The position numbers and the translations under genes are program-made. From positions 1-44,112 of the forward strand of contig NZ_JACIEK010000022.1 in assembly GCF_014196835.1 (NCBI RefSeq): a stretch of 44,112 nucleotides of DNA, in the 5' to 3' direction. The notes below the pieces were generated by a model that was not told where the DNA came from, did not search any database, and worked only from the letters and a program-made list of their open reading frames with translations. The DNA comes from Aureimonas pseudogalii. Its GTDB lineage: Bacteria > Pseudomonadota > Alphaproteobacteria > Rhizobiales > Rhizobiaceae. Below are positions 1 through 8,850 of the stretch, one piece after another (position 1 is the first letter of the stretch; each line of letters begins with the position of its first letter).

Positions 1-104
1 TCAAGAGAACGATGTATGGCCGAGCCGGCTTCGATCTCCTCCGCGAGCGCGTTCTCGCATCAACCTGACAGCTTCACACAGTTTGCGGGAGAACCCAATT
101 TTGG

Positions 105-660
105 CGGCTCGCCAACCTGCGCTCGGGCGATCTCGACAGGGTCGAGCGCGTCGCCGCCAGCGACGCGGCGGCCGTCAAGGCGGATGCCGGCCTGACGAGC
201 GAGACGGTGATCGGGCTCGGCTATCAGGCGCTCTACGTCAACCTCGCCAACGGCGCGCAGGCCGACAATCCGCTCGGCAAGGACAAGCGCGTGCGTCAGG
301 CCTTTTCGCTGGCGATCGATCGCGATGCGATCAACCAGGTGATCTACGAGGGCACGCAGGCCGCCGGCAACCAGCCCTTCCTGCCCGAGAGCCCGTGGTT
401 CGACAAGGCCCATCCCGTGCCCGCGCGCGACATCGAGAAGGCCAAGGCCGGCGTCGTCTCGGTCACATGCAGCTTCAGGCCGCCAACGTGCCGGTGACGC
501 TGCAGGCCATGCAAGTGAACCAGGCGATGGTGGCCGAGGCCGGCTTCAACGTCTCGCTGCAGGCGACCCAGTTCACCACGCTTCTGGCCGCCCAGAGATC
601 GGGCGACTTCCAGATCTCGCGCTCCGACTGGTCGGGCCGCCTCGACCCGGACGGCAACGT
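105..660 (+). pseudogene. Peptide/glutathione-type ABC transporter substrate-binding protein, internal fragment
   Basis: A decayed piece of a family 5 (SBP_bac_5) extracytoplasmic binding protein. In one frame (about 105-455) it reads the typical run ending IDRDAIN, then NQPFLPESPWF. At about 455-470 the reading shifts by one frame and continues with LQAANVPVTLQAMQV and SRSDWSGRLDPDGN, which belongs to the same family. The N-terminal half, signal peptide and C-terminal lobe are all absent. At about 660 the sequence passes in frame into a permease fragment, so a deletion has joined two neighbouring genes. Family membership is clear; the exact substrate (dipeptide, oligopeptide, glutathione) is not. 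The adjacent gamma-glutamyltransferase remnant makes gamma-glutamyl peptides or glutathione the likeliest ancestral substrate. Not functional. Confidence 0.75.
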
Positions 661-935
661 CGTCTGGCAGTATCTCTACTGGCTCGGCAATCTCCTGCGC
701 GGCGATCTCGGCATCTCGCTGCGCGCCAACCAGCCGGTGACCGACCTCATCCTCGAAAAGCTGCCGGTGACGATCCAGCTCGCGGTGCTGGCGATGATCC
801 TCGCCATGGGCATCGGCCTTCCCGCCGGCATCCTCGCCGCCGTGCACAAGAACTCCGCCCTCGACGTGACAGCCAATCTCGTCGCCCTGTCGGGTCTGTC
901 GGTGCCGAACTTCTGGCTCGGCATCATGCTGATCC
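661..935 (+). pseudogene. Dipeptide/glutathione ABC transporter permease (DppB/GsiC type), fragment
   Basis: A fragment of an inner-membrane permease of the peptide/nickel/glutathione importers. The readable part starts at a WLGNLLRGDLGISLR motif, passes through a hydrophobic segment (IQLAVLAMILAMGIGLPAGI), and stops after SVPNFWLGIMLI, all recognisable in DppB/GsiC-like proteins. Both ends are missing: roughly 50 N-terminal residues were lost where it is fused to the binding-protein remnant, and the C-terminal transmembrane half was lost where gamma-glutamyltransferase sequence begins at about 936. What remains cannot form a permease. The gene order binding protein-permease-ggt is consistent with an ancestral glutathione or gamma-glutamyl-peptide uptake operon. 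Confidence 0.75.
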
Positions 936-2080
936 CGGAAACGGACTGCTCGCGACCGTCATTCCCGGCGCCTTCGACGCCTGGATGCCGATGCTGCGCG
1001 ACTACGGCAGGATGAGCGTGCGCGACGTGCTGGAGCCCACGATCTTCCACCTCGCCGAGGGCCATCCGACCCTGGCGCGCGTCTCGGCGACGATCGCGGG
1101 ACTGGCCGGCTTCTTCGAGACGGAGTGGCCGACCTCGTTCGAGGCCTAGGCGCCCCGCGGCACGGCGCCCGAACCGCTCTCGCTCTTCCGCAACCCCGCG
1201 CTCGCGCAGACCTGGCGGCGCATCGCAGAGGCCGCCGACGCGGCCGGCGGGCGCGAGGCCGGCATCGAGGCGGCGCGCGACGCCTTCTATCGCGGCTTCG
1301 TCGCCGAGGCGATCGCCGGCTATCTGGCGACGGCGGAGGTGATGGGCGGCAGCGGCGAGCGCCATCGCGCGGTGCTCGGCGCCGACGACCTCGCCGGCTA
1401 TCGCGCCCATGTCGAGGCGCCGCCGCTCTACGACTCCGCGGGCTGGCGCGTCGCCAAGACGCAGAGCCGGGGCCAGGGGCCAGAGGGGCCAGGGGCCAGG
1501 GGCCAGTGCTGCTCCAGTGCCTGGCGCTGCTCAAGGGCTTCGACATCGCCGCCATGGACACGCAGGGAGCCGATTTCGTGCATGTCGTGGCCGAGGCGAT
1601 GAAGCTGAGCTTCGCCGACCGCGACGTGTATTACGGCGATCCGCGGTTCTGCGACGTGCCGATGGAGCGGCTGCAGTCGGACGCCTACAACGCCGAGCGC
1701 CGCCAGCGGATCCGGATGGACCGGGCGTCCACCGAGCTCGGCGCCGGCCGGCTCCAGGCTTCGAGGCGCTGCACGATCGCAGCATGGCGATGCCGAACGC
1801 GGAGGGCATGACGGCCGGCGCGGTCTACGAGCCCACCATGTCGCATCTGTCGGAAAAACGCGGCAACACCCGTGCATATCGACGTGATCGACCGCTGAGG
1901 CAACATGGTGTCGGCGACGCCATCGGGCGGCTGGCTCCAGTCCTCGCCGATCATTCCCGGCCTCGGCTTCTGCCTGAACTCGCGCGCCCAGATGGTCTGG
2001 ATGACGCCGGACCTGCCGACCTCGCCGGCGCCCGCGTACCACGCCGCCCCCTCGCTCGCCGTCTCCGCTCATGACCCGGC
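936..2080 (+). pseudogene. ggt: Gamma-glutamyltransferase family protein, multiply disrupted
   Basis: Remnant of a gamma-glutamyltransferase (Ntn-hydrolase that cleaves gamma-glutamyl amides). Recognisable blocks, in order, are VIPGAFDAWMPMLRDYG (about 957-1007), an in-frame TAG at 1147, a block ending GWRVAKTQS (to about 1468), a heptamer repeat tract that changes frame, LLQCLALLKGFDIAAMD with SFADRDVYYGDPRF (about 1508-1660), a further shift near 1760, and then, after a TGA at 1896, NMVSATPSGGWLQSSPIIPGLG (1902 on). At least two stops and three frame changes are present, so no active enzyme can be made. The N-terminus is replaced by the permease fragment. Clean alignment in every block shows decay of a real gene and not chance similarity. 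Recent decay is likely because long stretches keep good codon structure. Confidence 0.8.
1469..1505 (+). repeat. Tandem heptamer GGGGCCA, five units
   Basis: Five copies of GGGGCCA lie at 1469-1475, 1476-1482, 1485-1491, 1492-1498 and 1499-1505, with a GA dinucleotide between the second and third. The tract sits inside the ggt remnant, where other family members have a single short Gly-Pro stretch before the LLQ motif. It looks like slipped-strand expansion of one native copy. The unit is not a multiple of three, and the reading frame before the tract differs from the frame after it. Confidence 0.85.
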
Positions 2081-2322
2081 AAGGAGGCCGATGAGACTTG
2101 CATCAAGACGTTGAGCGTTTCGAAAGCGAAGATCGCCTTCGGCTTCGAGAGCGGACGAGAGTACGGCCCTGGCGAAGGTCTACCCCCGGCTCCATGCCGC
2201 CCACCCCGCATGCCACGTCCGTTGAGCAGATCGCCCGTGAAGATGCCTCTATATGAGGCATTTCATTGCCCGTTCACCGACACCATATCGATTTACTCCA
2301 TTTCTTTCAAAGTTTTGGCGGA

Positions 2323-2338
2323 TGGCACGCTGATTGCA
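2323..2338 (+). promoter_or_regulatory. Sigma-54 (-24/-12) promoter of the biuret operon
   Basis: The sequence TGGCACGCTGATTGCA matches the RpoN consensus TGGCAC-N5-TTGCA exactly. The GG at 2324-2325 and GC at 2336-2337 have the obligatory 12-bp start-to-start spacing. Transcription would begin near 2349, about 30 bases before the first gene's ATG at 2379. The 70 bases upstream are locally AT-rich compared with the surrounding DNA, as is common where IHF bends RpoN promoters. I could not find a convincing NtrC-type enhancer site by eye. Confidence 0.85.
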
Positions 2339-2378
2339 TGCAAAGTGAGGTCGTCGACCAACTGACCGGAGCTCTCCG

Positions 2379-3491
2379 ATGTCCCTCTTGACCGTCTCGC
2401 GCCGCCGCTTCCTCCAGGCGGGGGCCGCCGTGGGTTTGGCGCCGCTCCTACCGTGGGTTGGAGAAGCCCGAGCGGCGGACCTGACGGTCGGCTTCATCTA
2501 TGTCGGCCCGCGCGACGACTTCGGCTACAACCAGTCCCATGCGCTCGCCGCCGCCGCGCTGAAGGACATGGCGGGGATCACGATCATCGAGGAGGAGAAC
2601 GTCGCGGAAAGCGACGTCGTGGCGAAGACCATGGAATCGATGATCCAGCTCGACGGCGCCGGGCTGCTCTTCCCCACCTCCTTCGGCTACTACAAGCCCT
2701 TCGTGCTGGCTGCGGCCGAGGTCAATCCCGAGGTGCAGTTCCGCCATTGCGGCGGGCTCTGGAGCGAGAGCGATCCGAAGAACGCGGGCTCCTATTTCGG
2801 CTATATCGGGCAGGCGCAGTATCTCTCGGGCATCGTCGCCGCGCACCAGACGAAATCGAAGAAGCTCGGCTTCGTCGCGGCCAAGCCCATTCCGCAGGTG
2901 CTTCTCAACGTCAATTCCTTCGCGCTCGGCGCGCGCTCGGTCGATCCCTCGATCACGGTCCAGGTCATCTTCACCGGCGACTGGTCGATGCCGGTGAAGG
3001 AGGCGGAAGCCGTCAACGCGTTGGTCGATCAGGGCATCGACGTCATCACCTGCCATGTCGACGGGCCGAAGGTGCTGGTGCAGACGGCGGCCGGGCGGGG
3101 CTGCTTCGTCACCGGCTATCACACGAGCCAGGCCGAGCTGGCGCCCGACCACTACCTGACGGGCGCCGAGTGGAACTGGGCGCCGATCTACAAGACTTTC
3201 ATCGACGCCGCGCAGGCGGGAACGCCGCTGCCGAACTTCGTGCGCGGCGGGCTGGAACAGGGCTACGTGAAGACGAGCCCCTACGGCGCCATGGTCGGCG
3301 AGGCCGCGCGCAAACAGGCCGATGCGGTGAAGGCCGAGATGATGAAGGGCGGCTTCTCCGTCATCAAGGGGCCGCTGAAGGACAACAAGGGCACCGAGAA
3401 GGTCGCGGCCGGCAGCGCCTTCGTCGAGACGGCGATCGAGCTGGAAAGCATGGACTATCTCGTCGAGGGCGTCGTCGGTTCCACGTCCTGA
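2379..3491 (+). CDS. BMP-family ABC transporter substrate-binding protein
   Basis: A 370-residue periplasmic binding protein of the BMP/PnrA family (PF02608), which normally captures nucleosides or other heterocyclic or urea-like compounds for uptake. The N-terminus carries a twin-arginine signal (SRRRFLQ at residues 7-13, then a hydrophobic stretch and an ARA cleavage site near residue 33), so it should be exported folded by Tat. The mature part starts DLTVGFIYVGPRDDFGYNQSH, a hallmark of the family. The start at 2379 has a GGAG motif 7 bases upstream and follows the sigma-54 promoter directly. It is the first gene of the operon; the permeases and ATPase follow. Substrate is inferred from downstream enzymes (biuret, triuret, formamide or another amide) and not from the binding site. 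Confidence 0.9.
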   Translation: MSLLTVSRRRFLQAGAAVGLAPLLPWVGEARAADLTVGFIYVGPRDDFGYNQSHALAAAALKDMAGITIIEEENVAESDVVAKTMESMIQLDGAGLLFPTSFGYYKPFVLAAAEVNPEVQFRHCGGLWSESDPKNAGSYFGYIGQAQYLSGIVAAHQTKSKKLGFVAAKPIPQVLLNVNSFALGARSVDPSITVQVIFTGDWSMPVKEAEAVNALVDQGIDVITCHVDGPKVLVQTAAGRGCFVTGYHTSQAELAPDHYLTGAEWNWAPIYKTFIDAAQAGTPLPNFVRGGLEQGYVKTSPYGAMVGEAARKQADAVKAEMMKGGFSVIKGPLKDNKGTEKVAAGSAFVETAIELESMDYLVEGVVGSTS

Positions 3492-3505
3492 CGGGAGCCG
3501 GGCCG

Positions 3506-4615
3506 ATGACCGTCCTTTCCTCCCTGCCGGGCGATGCGCCCGCAGCCCGAGGCTTTCGCCTCACCGAAGCCTCGCTCCGGCGGATCGAGGGCTTCCTCCT
3601 GCCGGTGCTGGCGATCCTCGCCGGCATGGCGCTCTTCGGCCTCTTCATCGCGCTCGTCGGCAAGTCGCCGGCGGAGCTCTACGGCCTCGTCTGGCGCGGC
3701 GGCTTCGGCACGGCCTTCTCGCTGGAAAACACGATGCAGCGGGCCGCGCCCCTTCTCCTCACGGCGCTCTGCGTCGCGCTTCCCGCGCAGCTCGGTCTCG
3801 TCGTCATCGGCGGCGAGGGCGCCTTCGTGCTCGGCGGGCTCGCGAGCGCCTGGGCCGGTGCGCATCTAGCGGGTTTCGGCGGCGCAGGCATCCTCCTCAT
3901 GGCGCTCGTCGGCGCGGGCATGGGAGCGCTCTGGATCGGCATCGCCGGCGCGCTCCGGCATTTTCGCGGCGTCAACGAGACCATCTCCAGCCTTCTCCTC
4001 GCCTATCTCGCCATCGCCCTCTTCAACCATGCCGTCGAAGGGCCGCTGCGCGATCCCGCCAGTCTCAACAAGCCTTCCACGGTGCCGATCTCGGCGGATC
4101 TGAAGATCGGCGCCATTCCCGGCTTGGACGTCCATTGGGGTTTTCTCGTCGGCTGCCTCGCCTGCGTCCTCGCGGCCTTCGTCGTCGGCCGCACCACGTT
4201 CGGCTTCGCCGCGCGGATCGCGGGTGGAAACGCGCGCGCCGCCGCCGTGCAGGGGCTGCCCGTCGGCCGGCTCGTGCTCGCCTTCTCCGCCGCCGGGGGC
4301 GCCGCGGCGGGGCTCGCCGGCATGATCGACGTCGCCGCCGTGCAGGGCAGCGCGAACGCCTCCCTCGTTGCGGGCTACGGCTATACCGGCATCCTCGTCG
4401 CCTTCCTCGCCCGGCAGAACCCGCTGGCCATCATTCCGATGGCGATCCTCATCGGCGGGATCGAAGCTTCCGGCGGGCTCGTCCAGCGCCGGATGGAATT
4501 GCCCGACGCGACCGTCCTCGTGCTGCAGGGCATGCTCTTCGTCGCGATCCTCGTCTCGGAAACGCTGAACGGGCGCCTGCTGCCGCGTTCGCTTCTGAAG
4601 GAGACCACGCCATGA
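3506..4615 (+). CDS. ABC transporter permease, BMP/nucleoside type (YufP-like)
   Basis: A 369-residue inner-membrane permease of the branched-chain/nucleoside importer superfamily (BPD_transp_2). It has about ten hydrophobic segments, an early transmembrane helix (residues about 34-53), the family stretch QLGLVVIGGEGAFVLGG, and a loop in the second half (AAAVQGLPVGR) that contacts the ATPase. The first of two permeases, it should pair with the product of 4612-5535 to form the channel. The ATG at 3506 lies 14 bases after the binding-protein stop and follows a GGGAG motif; longer upstream readings would overlap the binding-protein gene in another frame and are rejected. The stop overlaps the next start by four bases (ATGA), indicating translational coupling. 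Confidence 0.9.
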   Translation: MTVLSSLPGDAPAARGFRLTEASLRRIEGFLLPVLAILAGMALFGLFIALVGKSPAELYGLVWRGGFGTAFSLENTMQRAAPLLLTALCVALPAQLGLVVIGGEGAFVLGGLASAWAGAHLAGFGGAGILLMALVGAGMGALWIGIAGALRHFRGVNETISSLLLAYLAIALFNHAVEGPLRDPASLNKPSTVPISADLKIGAIPGLDVHWGFLVGCLACVLAAFVVGRTTFGFAARIAGGNARAAAVQGLPVGRLVLAFSAAGGAAAGLAGMIDVAAVQGSANASLVAGYGYTGILVAFLARQNPLAIIPMAILIGGIEASGGLVQRRMELPDATVLVLQGMLFVAILVSETLNGRLLPRSLLKETTP

Positions 4616-5535
4616 GCGGGGACATCGGCCTCTGGGGCGTGCCACTCGCGATCCTCGGCGGCGCGATCCGCGTTTCGACGCCCTTTCTCTTCGTCAGCCT
4701 CGGCGAATGCGTGACGGAAAAGAGCGGGCGCATCAATCTCGGGCTCGAAGGCACGCTCGTCTTCGGCGCGATGGCGGGCTACGGCGCGTCCTATCTCTCG
4801 GGCTCGCCCTGGATCGGCGTTCTCGCGGCGGGCTTGGCCGGCGTCCTCTTCGGCACCCTCCACGGGCTCCTCTGCTCGCTGAAGGGCGTCAACGACATCG
4901 CGGTCGGCATCGCGCTGATGCTGCTTGGCACCGGTCTCGCCTTCTTCTTCGGCAAGCCCTTCATCCAGCCGGCCGCACCCATGCTGCCGGCGATCGACCT
5001 CGGCTTCTGGACCGCGAGCCCGCAGCTCGCCTCCGCGCTTCAGATCAACCCGCTCTTCCTCATCGGCATCGCCGCCGCCTTCGCACTCGCCTTCGTGTTC
5101 AAGCGCACGAAGATCGGGCTGGTCCTGCGCATGGTCGGCGACAGCGCCGACGCGGCCCGCGCCATGGGCTACGACATCGCCCGCGTGCGCGTCCTCGCCA
5201 CCGCCTTCGGCGGCTTCATGGCTGGCATCGGCGGGGCCTATCTCTCGCTCTACTATCCCGGCTCCTGGAACGAAGGCATCTCGTCCGGCCAGGGGCTCAT
5301 CGCCGTCGCGCTCGTCATCTTCGCGCGCTGGAACCCGGTCGCCTGCCTCGTCGCCGCGCTGATCTTCGGCGGCGCGGGCGCGCTCGGGCCGGCGCTCCAG
5401 TCGGTCGGCATCAGCCAAGGCTACTACCTCTTCTACGCCGCCCCCTACGTGCTGACGCTTCTCATCCTCGTCCTCACCTCGTCGCCGCGCGGCGCCCTCG
5501 ACGGCGCGCCGCGCGAGCTTTCCATCACCAAGTAA
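4612..5535 (+). CDS. ABC transporter permease, BMP/nucleoside type (YufQ-like)
   Basis: A 307-residue membrane permease that forms the second half of the transporter channel. The N-terminal part contains the family signature ECVTEKSGRINLGLEGTLVFG, seen in YufQ/NupQ-type permeases, and the later segment RMVGDSADAARAMGYD is the coupling loop for the ATPase. About eight to nine hydrophobic helices are visible. The start overlaps the previous stop (ATGA). Eleven bases after its stop the first enzyme of the operon begins, with AAGGAG in between, so uptake and hydrolysis are co-expressed. Confidence 0.9.
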   Translation: MSGDIGLWGVPLAILGGAIRVSTPFLFVSLGECVTEKSGRINLGLEGTLVFGAMAGYGASYLSGSPWIGVLAAGLAGVLFGTLHGLLCSLKGVNDIAVGIALMLLGTGLAFFFGKPFIQPAAPMLPAIDLGFWTASPQLASALQINPLFLIGIAAAFALAFVFKRTKIGLVLRMVGDSADAARAMGYDIARVRVLATAFGGFMAGIGGAYLSLYYPGSWNEGISSGQGLIAVALVIFARWNPVACLVAALIFGGAGALGPALQSVGISQGYYLFYAAPYVLTLLILVLTSSPRGALDGAPRELSITK

Positions 5536-5546
5536 GGAGCCCTGCC

Positions 5547-6563
5547 ATGAATGGACTGGGTGGTCTCAACAAGTCCGAGAACGGCGTCGTCATCGGCTGC
5601 GTGCAGCTGCAGCTGCCGCGCATCGAGACGCGGGCCGACATCGCCGCGCAGACGCGGCGCATCATCGAGATGGTCGGCAAGGCGCGGCGCAATCTCGGCA
5701 CGATGGATCTCGTCGTCTTTCCCGAATATTCGCTGCATGGGCTCTCGATGGACATCCGCCCCGAAATCCTCTGCCGGATCGACGGGCCGGAGGTCGCGGC
5801 CTTCCAGGAGGCCTGCCGCGACAACCGCATCTGGGGCTGCTTCTCCATCATGGAGCTGAACCCCGGCGGCATGCCCTACAACACCGGGCTCGTGATCGAC
5901 GACGCCGGCACGATCGTCCTCACCTATCGCAAGCTCCACCCCTGGGTGCCCGTCGAGCCCTGGGAGCCCGGCGATCTCGGCATCCCCGTCATCGACGGCC
6001 CGAAGGGCGCCAAGCTCGCCCTCATCATCTGCCATGACGGCATGTTCCCCGAGATGGCGCGCGAATGCGCCTACAAGGGCGCCGAGATCATGCTGCGCAC
6101 CGCCGGCTACACCGCGCCGATCCGCGAGAGCTGGCGCTTCACCAACCAGGCCAACGCCTTCCAGAACCTAATGATCACCGCCAATGTCTGCCTCTGCGGC
6201 TCCGACGGCTCGTTCGATTCCATGGGCGAGGGCATGATCGTGAACTTCGACGGCACCGTCATCGCCCACGGCACGACGGGGCGCGCGGACGAGATCATCA
6301 CCGCCGAGGTCCGGCCCGATCTCGTGCGCGAGGCGCGCCGCGGCTGGGGCGTCGAGAACAACATCTACCAGCTCGGCCATCGCGGCTACGTCGCGGTGAA
6401 GGGCGGGGCGCAGGACTGCCCCTACACGTTCATGCAGGACATGGTCGCCGGCACCTACCGCCTGCCCTGGGAGGCCGAGGTGAAGGTCGTCGACGGCACG
6501 TCCTGCGGCTTCCCGGGCCCGACGCGCCACTACGGCGATCCTCTTTCCGAAGCTGCGGAGTGA
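5547..6563 (+). CDS. amiF: AmiF-type formamidase (nitrilase superfamily amidase)
   Basis: A 338-residue carbon-nitrogen hydrolase closely resembling formamidase AmiF and aliphatic amidase AmiE, cytosolic enzymes that release ammonia from short amides. The Glu-Lys-Cys triad is visible: E60 in FPEYS, K129 in YRKLHPW and C162 in ICHDGM, with E137 as the supporting glutamate. Length and the C-terminal blocks ([21 protein letters not shown]) match the AmiF branch. I recognise the family with confidence, but formamide as substrate is inferred. Because the operon also makes BiuH and AtzF, the enzyme may act on an N-formyl or carbamoyl compound produced or imported by the same system. The ATG at 5547 is preceded by AAGGAG at a good distance. 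Confidence 0.85.
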   Translation: MNGLGGLNKSENGVVIGCVQLQLPRIETRADIAAQTRRIIEMVGKARRNLGTMDLVVFPEYSLHGLSMDIRPEILCRIDGPEVAAFQEACRDNRIWGCFSIMELNPGGMPYNTGLVIDDAGTIVLTYRKLHPWVPVEPWEPGDLGIPVIDGPKGAKLALIICHDGMFPEMARECAYKGAEIMLRTAGYTAPIRESWRFTNQANAFQNLMITANVCLCGSDGSFDSMGEGMIVNFDGTVIAHGTTGRADEIITAEVRPDLVREARRGWGVENNIYQLGHRGYVAVKGGAQDCPYTFMQDMVAGTYRLPWEAEVKVVDGTSCGFPGPTRHYGDPLSEAAE

Positions 6564-6568
6564 CCGGC

Positions 6569-7279
6569 ATGGATGCGCTCGAAACCGCTGCGGCGACAAC
6601 CGGCACGACCATCGCCTCGCGCCCCTATCGCTGGCCCTATGACGGGAGCCTGCGGCCGGACAACACCGCGATCATCGTCATCGACATGCAGACCGACTTC
6701 TGCGGTACGGGCGGCTACGTCGACACGATGGGCTACGATCTCTCCCTTACCCAGGCGCCGATCGAGCCGATCAAGGCGGTGCTGACCGCCCTTCGCGCCA
6801 AAGGCTACACGATCATCCACACCCGCGAGGGCCATCGGCCGGACCTCGCCGACCTTCCCGCCAACAAGCGCTGGCGTTCGCGCCAGATGGGGGCGGGCAT
6901 CGGCGATCCCGGCCCCTGCGGGCGCATCCTCGTGCGCGGCGAACCGGGCTGGGACATCATCCCCGAACTCTACCCGCTGCCCGGCGAGATCGTGATCGAC
7001 AAGCCGGGCAAGGGCTCGTTCTGCGCGACCGACCTCGAACTGATCCTGAATGCGCGCGGCATCCGCAACATCGCGCTCGCCGGCATCACCACGGACGTCT
7101 GCGTGCACACGACGATGCGCGAGGCGAACGATCGCGGCTTCGAGTGCGTGATCCTGGAGGATTGCTGCGGGGCGACCGATCGCGGCAACCACGAGGCCGC
7201 GATCAAGATGGTGACGATGCAGGGCGGCGTCTTCGGCGCGGTCGCGACCTCGCGGGACCTCATCGAGGCCGTGGCATGA
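6569..7279 (+). CDS. biuH: Biuret amidohydrolase BiuH
   Basis: A 236-residue isochorismatase-like cysteine hydrolase. BiuH converts biuret to allophanate and ammonia. The sequence strongly resembles the characterised Rhizobium leguminosarum enzyme as I remember it, including the blocks [45 protein letters not shown] and [12 protein letters not shown]. Its catalytic triad falls at D39, K145 and C178, each exactly three residues later than the published D36/K142/C175. It starts five bases after the amidase gene and its stop overlaps the ATPase start. The product allophanate is the substrate of AtzF encoded downstream in the same operon, which supports the assignment. Confidence 0.92.
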   Translation: MDALETAAATTGTTIASRPYRWPYDGSLRPDNTAIIVIDMQTDFCGTGGYVDTMGYDLSLTQAPIEPIKAVLTALRAKGYTIIHTREGHRPDLADLPANKRWRSRQMGAGIGDPGPCGRILVRGEPGWDIIPELYPLPGEIVIDKPGKGSFCATDLELILNARGIRNIALAGITTDVCVHTTMREANDRGFECVILEDCCGATDRGNHEAAIKMVTMQGGVFGAVATSRDLIEAVA

Positions 7280-8850
7280 GCGCGCTCGCCGCATCGCCCT
7301 TCGAGCCACCGGCCTCGCCGAAGAAGGGCGGGCTGCCGACGACGCCGCTGCTGGAGGCCGTCGGCCTCACCAAGCGGTTCGGCACGTTCACCGCGCTCGA
7401 CAATGTGTCGATCCGGCTGATGCCCGGCGAATTCCACGCGCTGCTCGGCGAGAACGGCGCGGGCAAGTCGACGCTGGTGAAGTGCATCCTCGGCTATTAC
7501 GCGCCCGATGCCGGGGCCGTGCGGCTCGAGGGACGCGAGCGGACGATCGCCAATCCGCGCGACGCGCGGCGCGCCGGCATCGGCATGGTCTACCAGCATT
7601 TCACGCTGGTGCCCGCGATGACGGTTCTCGAAAACCTCGTGATGGCACGGGCCGACGTGCCGCCCATCGTCGATTGGAAGGCGGAGCGCCGGGCGCTGCA
7701 GGCCTTTATCGCCACCATGCCGCTGAAGGTGCCGCTCGACGTGCCCGTGCATCGCCTGTCCGCCGGCGAGCGGCAGAAGACGGAGATCCTGAAGGAGCTC
7801 TATCTCGGCTCGAAGGTCCTCGTCCTCGACGAGCCGACCTCGGTGCTGACGCCGGAGGAGGCGCGCGAGGTGCTGGGATTCCTGCGAGCCCGCGCCATCG
7901 AGACCGGCATGAGCGTCCTTCTCATCACCCACAAGTTCTCCGAAGTGACGAGCTTCTGCGACCGCGTCACCGTGCTCCGGCGCGGCGCCCATGTCGGCGG
8001 CGGCACGGTGGCGGACCTCTCGACCTCCGACATGGCGCGGATGATGATCGGCGAGCGCAGGCTCGCCCCCGTTCCCGAGCGGCGGGCCTTCGGCCCCTCG
8101 GCCGCGATCGTGCTCGACCTGAGCGACGTCTCGGCTGGCGGGTCGGGCCGCGGCGCGATCGCCATCGAGGGGCTGACGGTCCGGGCCGGCGAGATCGTCG
8201 GCATCGCCGGAATTTCCGGCAACGGACAGACGGTGCTCGTCGATGTTCTCTCCGGCCAGACGCCGGCCGAGGGCGGACGGATGACCGTCGACGGCGTGCC
8301 CTACGACGCGAGCCGGGCCGCGGCGCAGGCGAAGAAGGTGCGCTGCCTGCCCGAGGAGCCGCTGCGCAACGCCTGCGTCGCCCGTATGAGCGTTTCGGAC
8401 AATCTCGCCTTCCGCACCTTCGACCGCGGCGAGGACGGCCGGCGCCTGCGCCTCGTCGACCGCGCGCGCCAGCGCCGCGAGGCCGACCGGCTGATCGCGG
8501 CCTATAGCGTGAAGACGCAAGGGCCCGGCGCGCCAATCGCGACGCTCTCCGGCGGCAACGTGCAGCGCGCGGTGCTGGCGCGCGAGCTGGACGGCGAGAC
8601 GCGCCTTCTCGTCGTCGCCAATCCCTGTTTCGGCCTCGACTTCGGCGCGGTCGCCGACATCCGGGCTCAGATCCTGGACGCGCGCAATCGCGGCACGGCG
8701 GTGCTTCTCCTGTCGGAGGATCTCGACGAAGTGGTCGCCCTCTCCGACCGCATCCTCGTTCTCTTCGAGGGCCGCGTCGTCTTCGAGACGCCGGGCGGGG
8801 CCGCCGCCGACACGACCGAGATCGGAACGCACATGGCGGGGCACCACTGA
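7276..8850 (+). CDS. ABC transporter ATP-binding protein, double NBD, nucleoside/BMP type
   Basis: A 524-residue ATPase with two fused nucleotide-binding domains, powering the importer encoded at 2379-5535. The first domain has a Walker [10 protein letters not shown] (58-66), signature LSAGERQ and Walker [12 protein letters not shown]. The second has the degenerate Walker A (GISGNGQ, no Lys) and [15 protein letters not shown], as is normal for YufO/RbsA-type ATPases; its Walker B region lacks the usual acidic residue ([10 protein letters not shown]). It is unusual in sitting between two hydrolase genes and not beside the permeases. Both junctions overlap (ATGA at 7276, TGATG at 8850), so translation of transporter and enzymes is coupled. 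Confidence 0.9.
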   Translation: MSALAASPFEPPASPKKGGLPTTPLLEAVGLTKRFGTFTALDNVSIRLMPGEFHALLGENGAGKSTLVKCILGYYAPDAGAVRLEGRERTIANPRDARRAGIGMVYQHFTLVPAMTVLENLVMARADVPPIVDWKAERRALQAFIATMPLKVPLDVPVHRLSAGERQKTEILKELYLGSKVLVLDEPTSVLTPEEAREVLGFLRARAIETGMSVLLITHKFSEVTSFCDRVTVLRRGAHVGGGTVADLSTSDMARMMIGERRLAPVPERRAFGPSAAIVLDLSDVSAGGSGRGAIAIEGLTVRAGEIVGIAGISGNGQTVLVDVLSGQTPAEGGRMTVDGVPYDASRAAAQAKKVRCLPEEPLRNACVARMSVSDNLAFRTFDRGEDGRRLRLVDRARQRREADRLIAAYSVKTQGPGAPIATLSGGNVQRAVLARELDGETRLLVVANPCFGLDFGAVADIRAQILDARNRGTAVLLLSEDLDEVVALSDRILVLFEGRVVFETPGGAAADTTEIGTHMAGHH

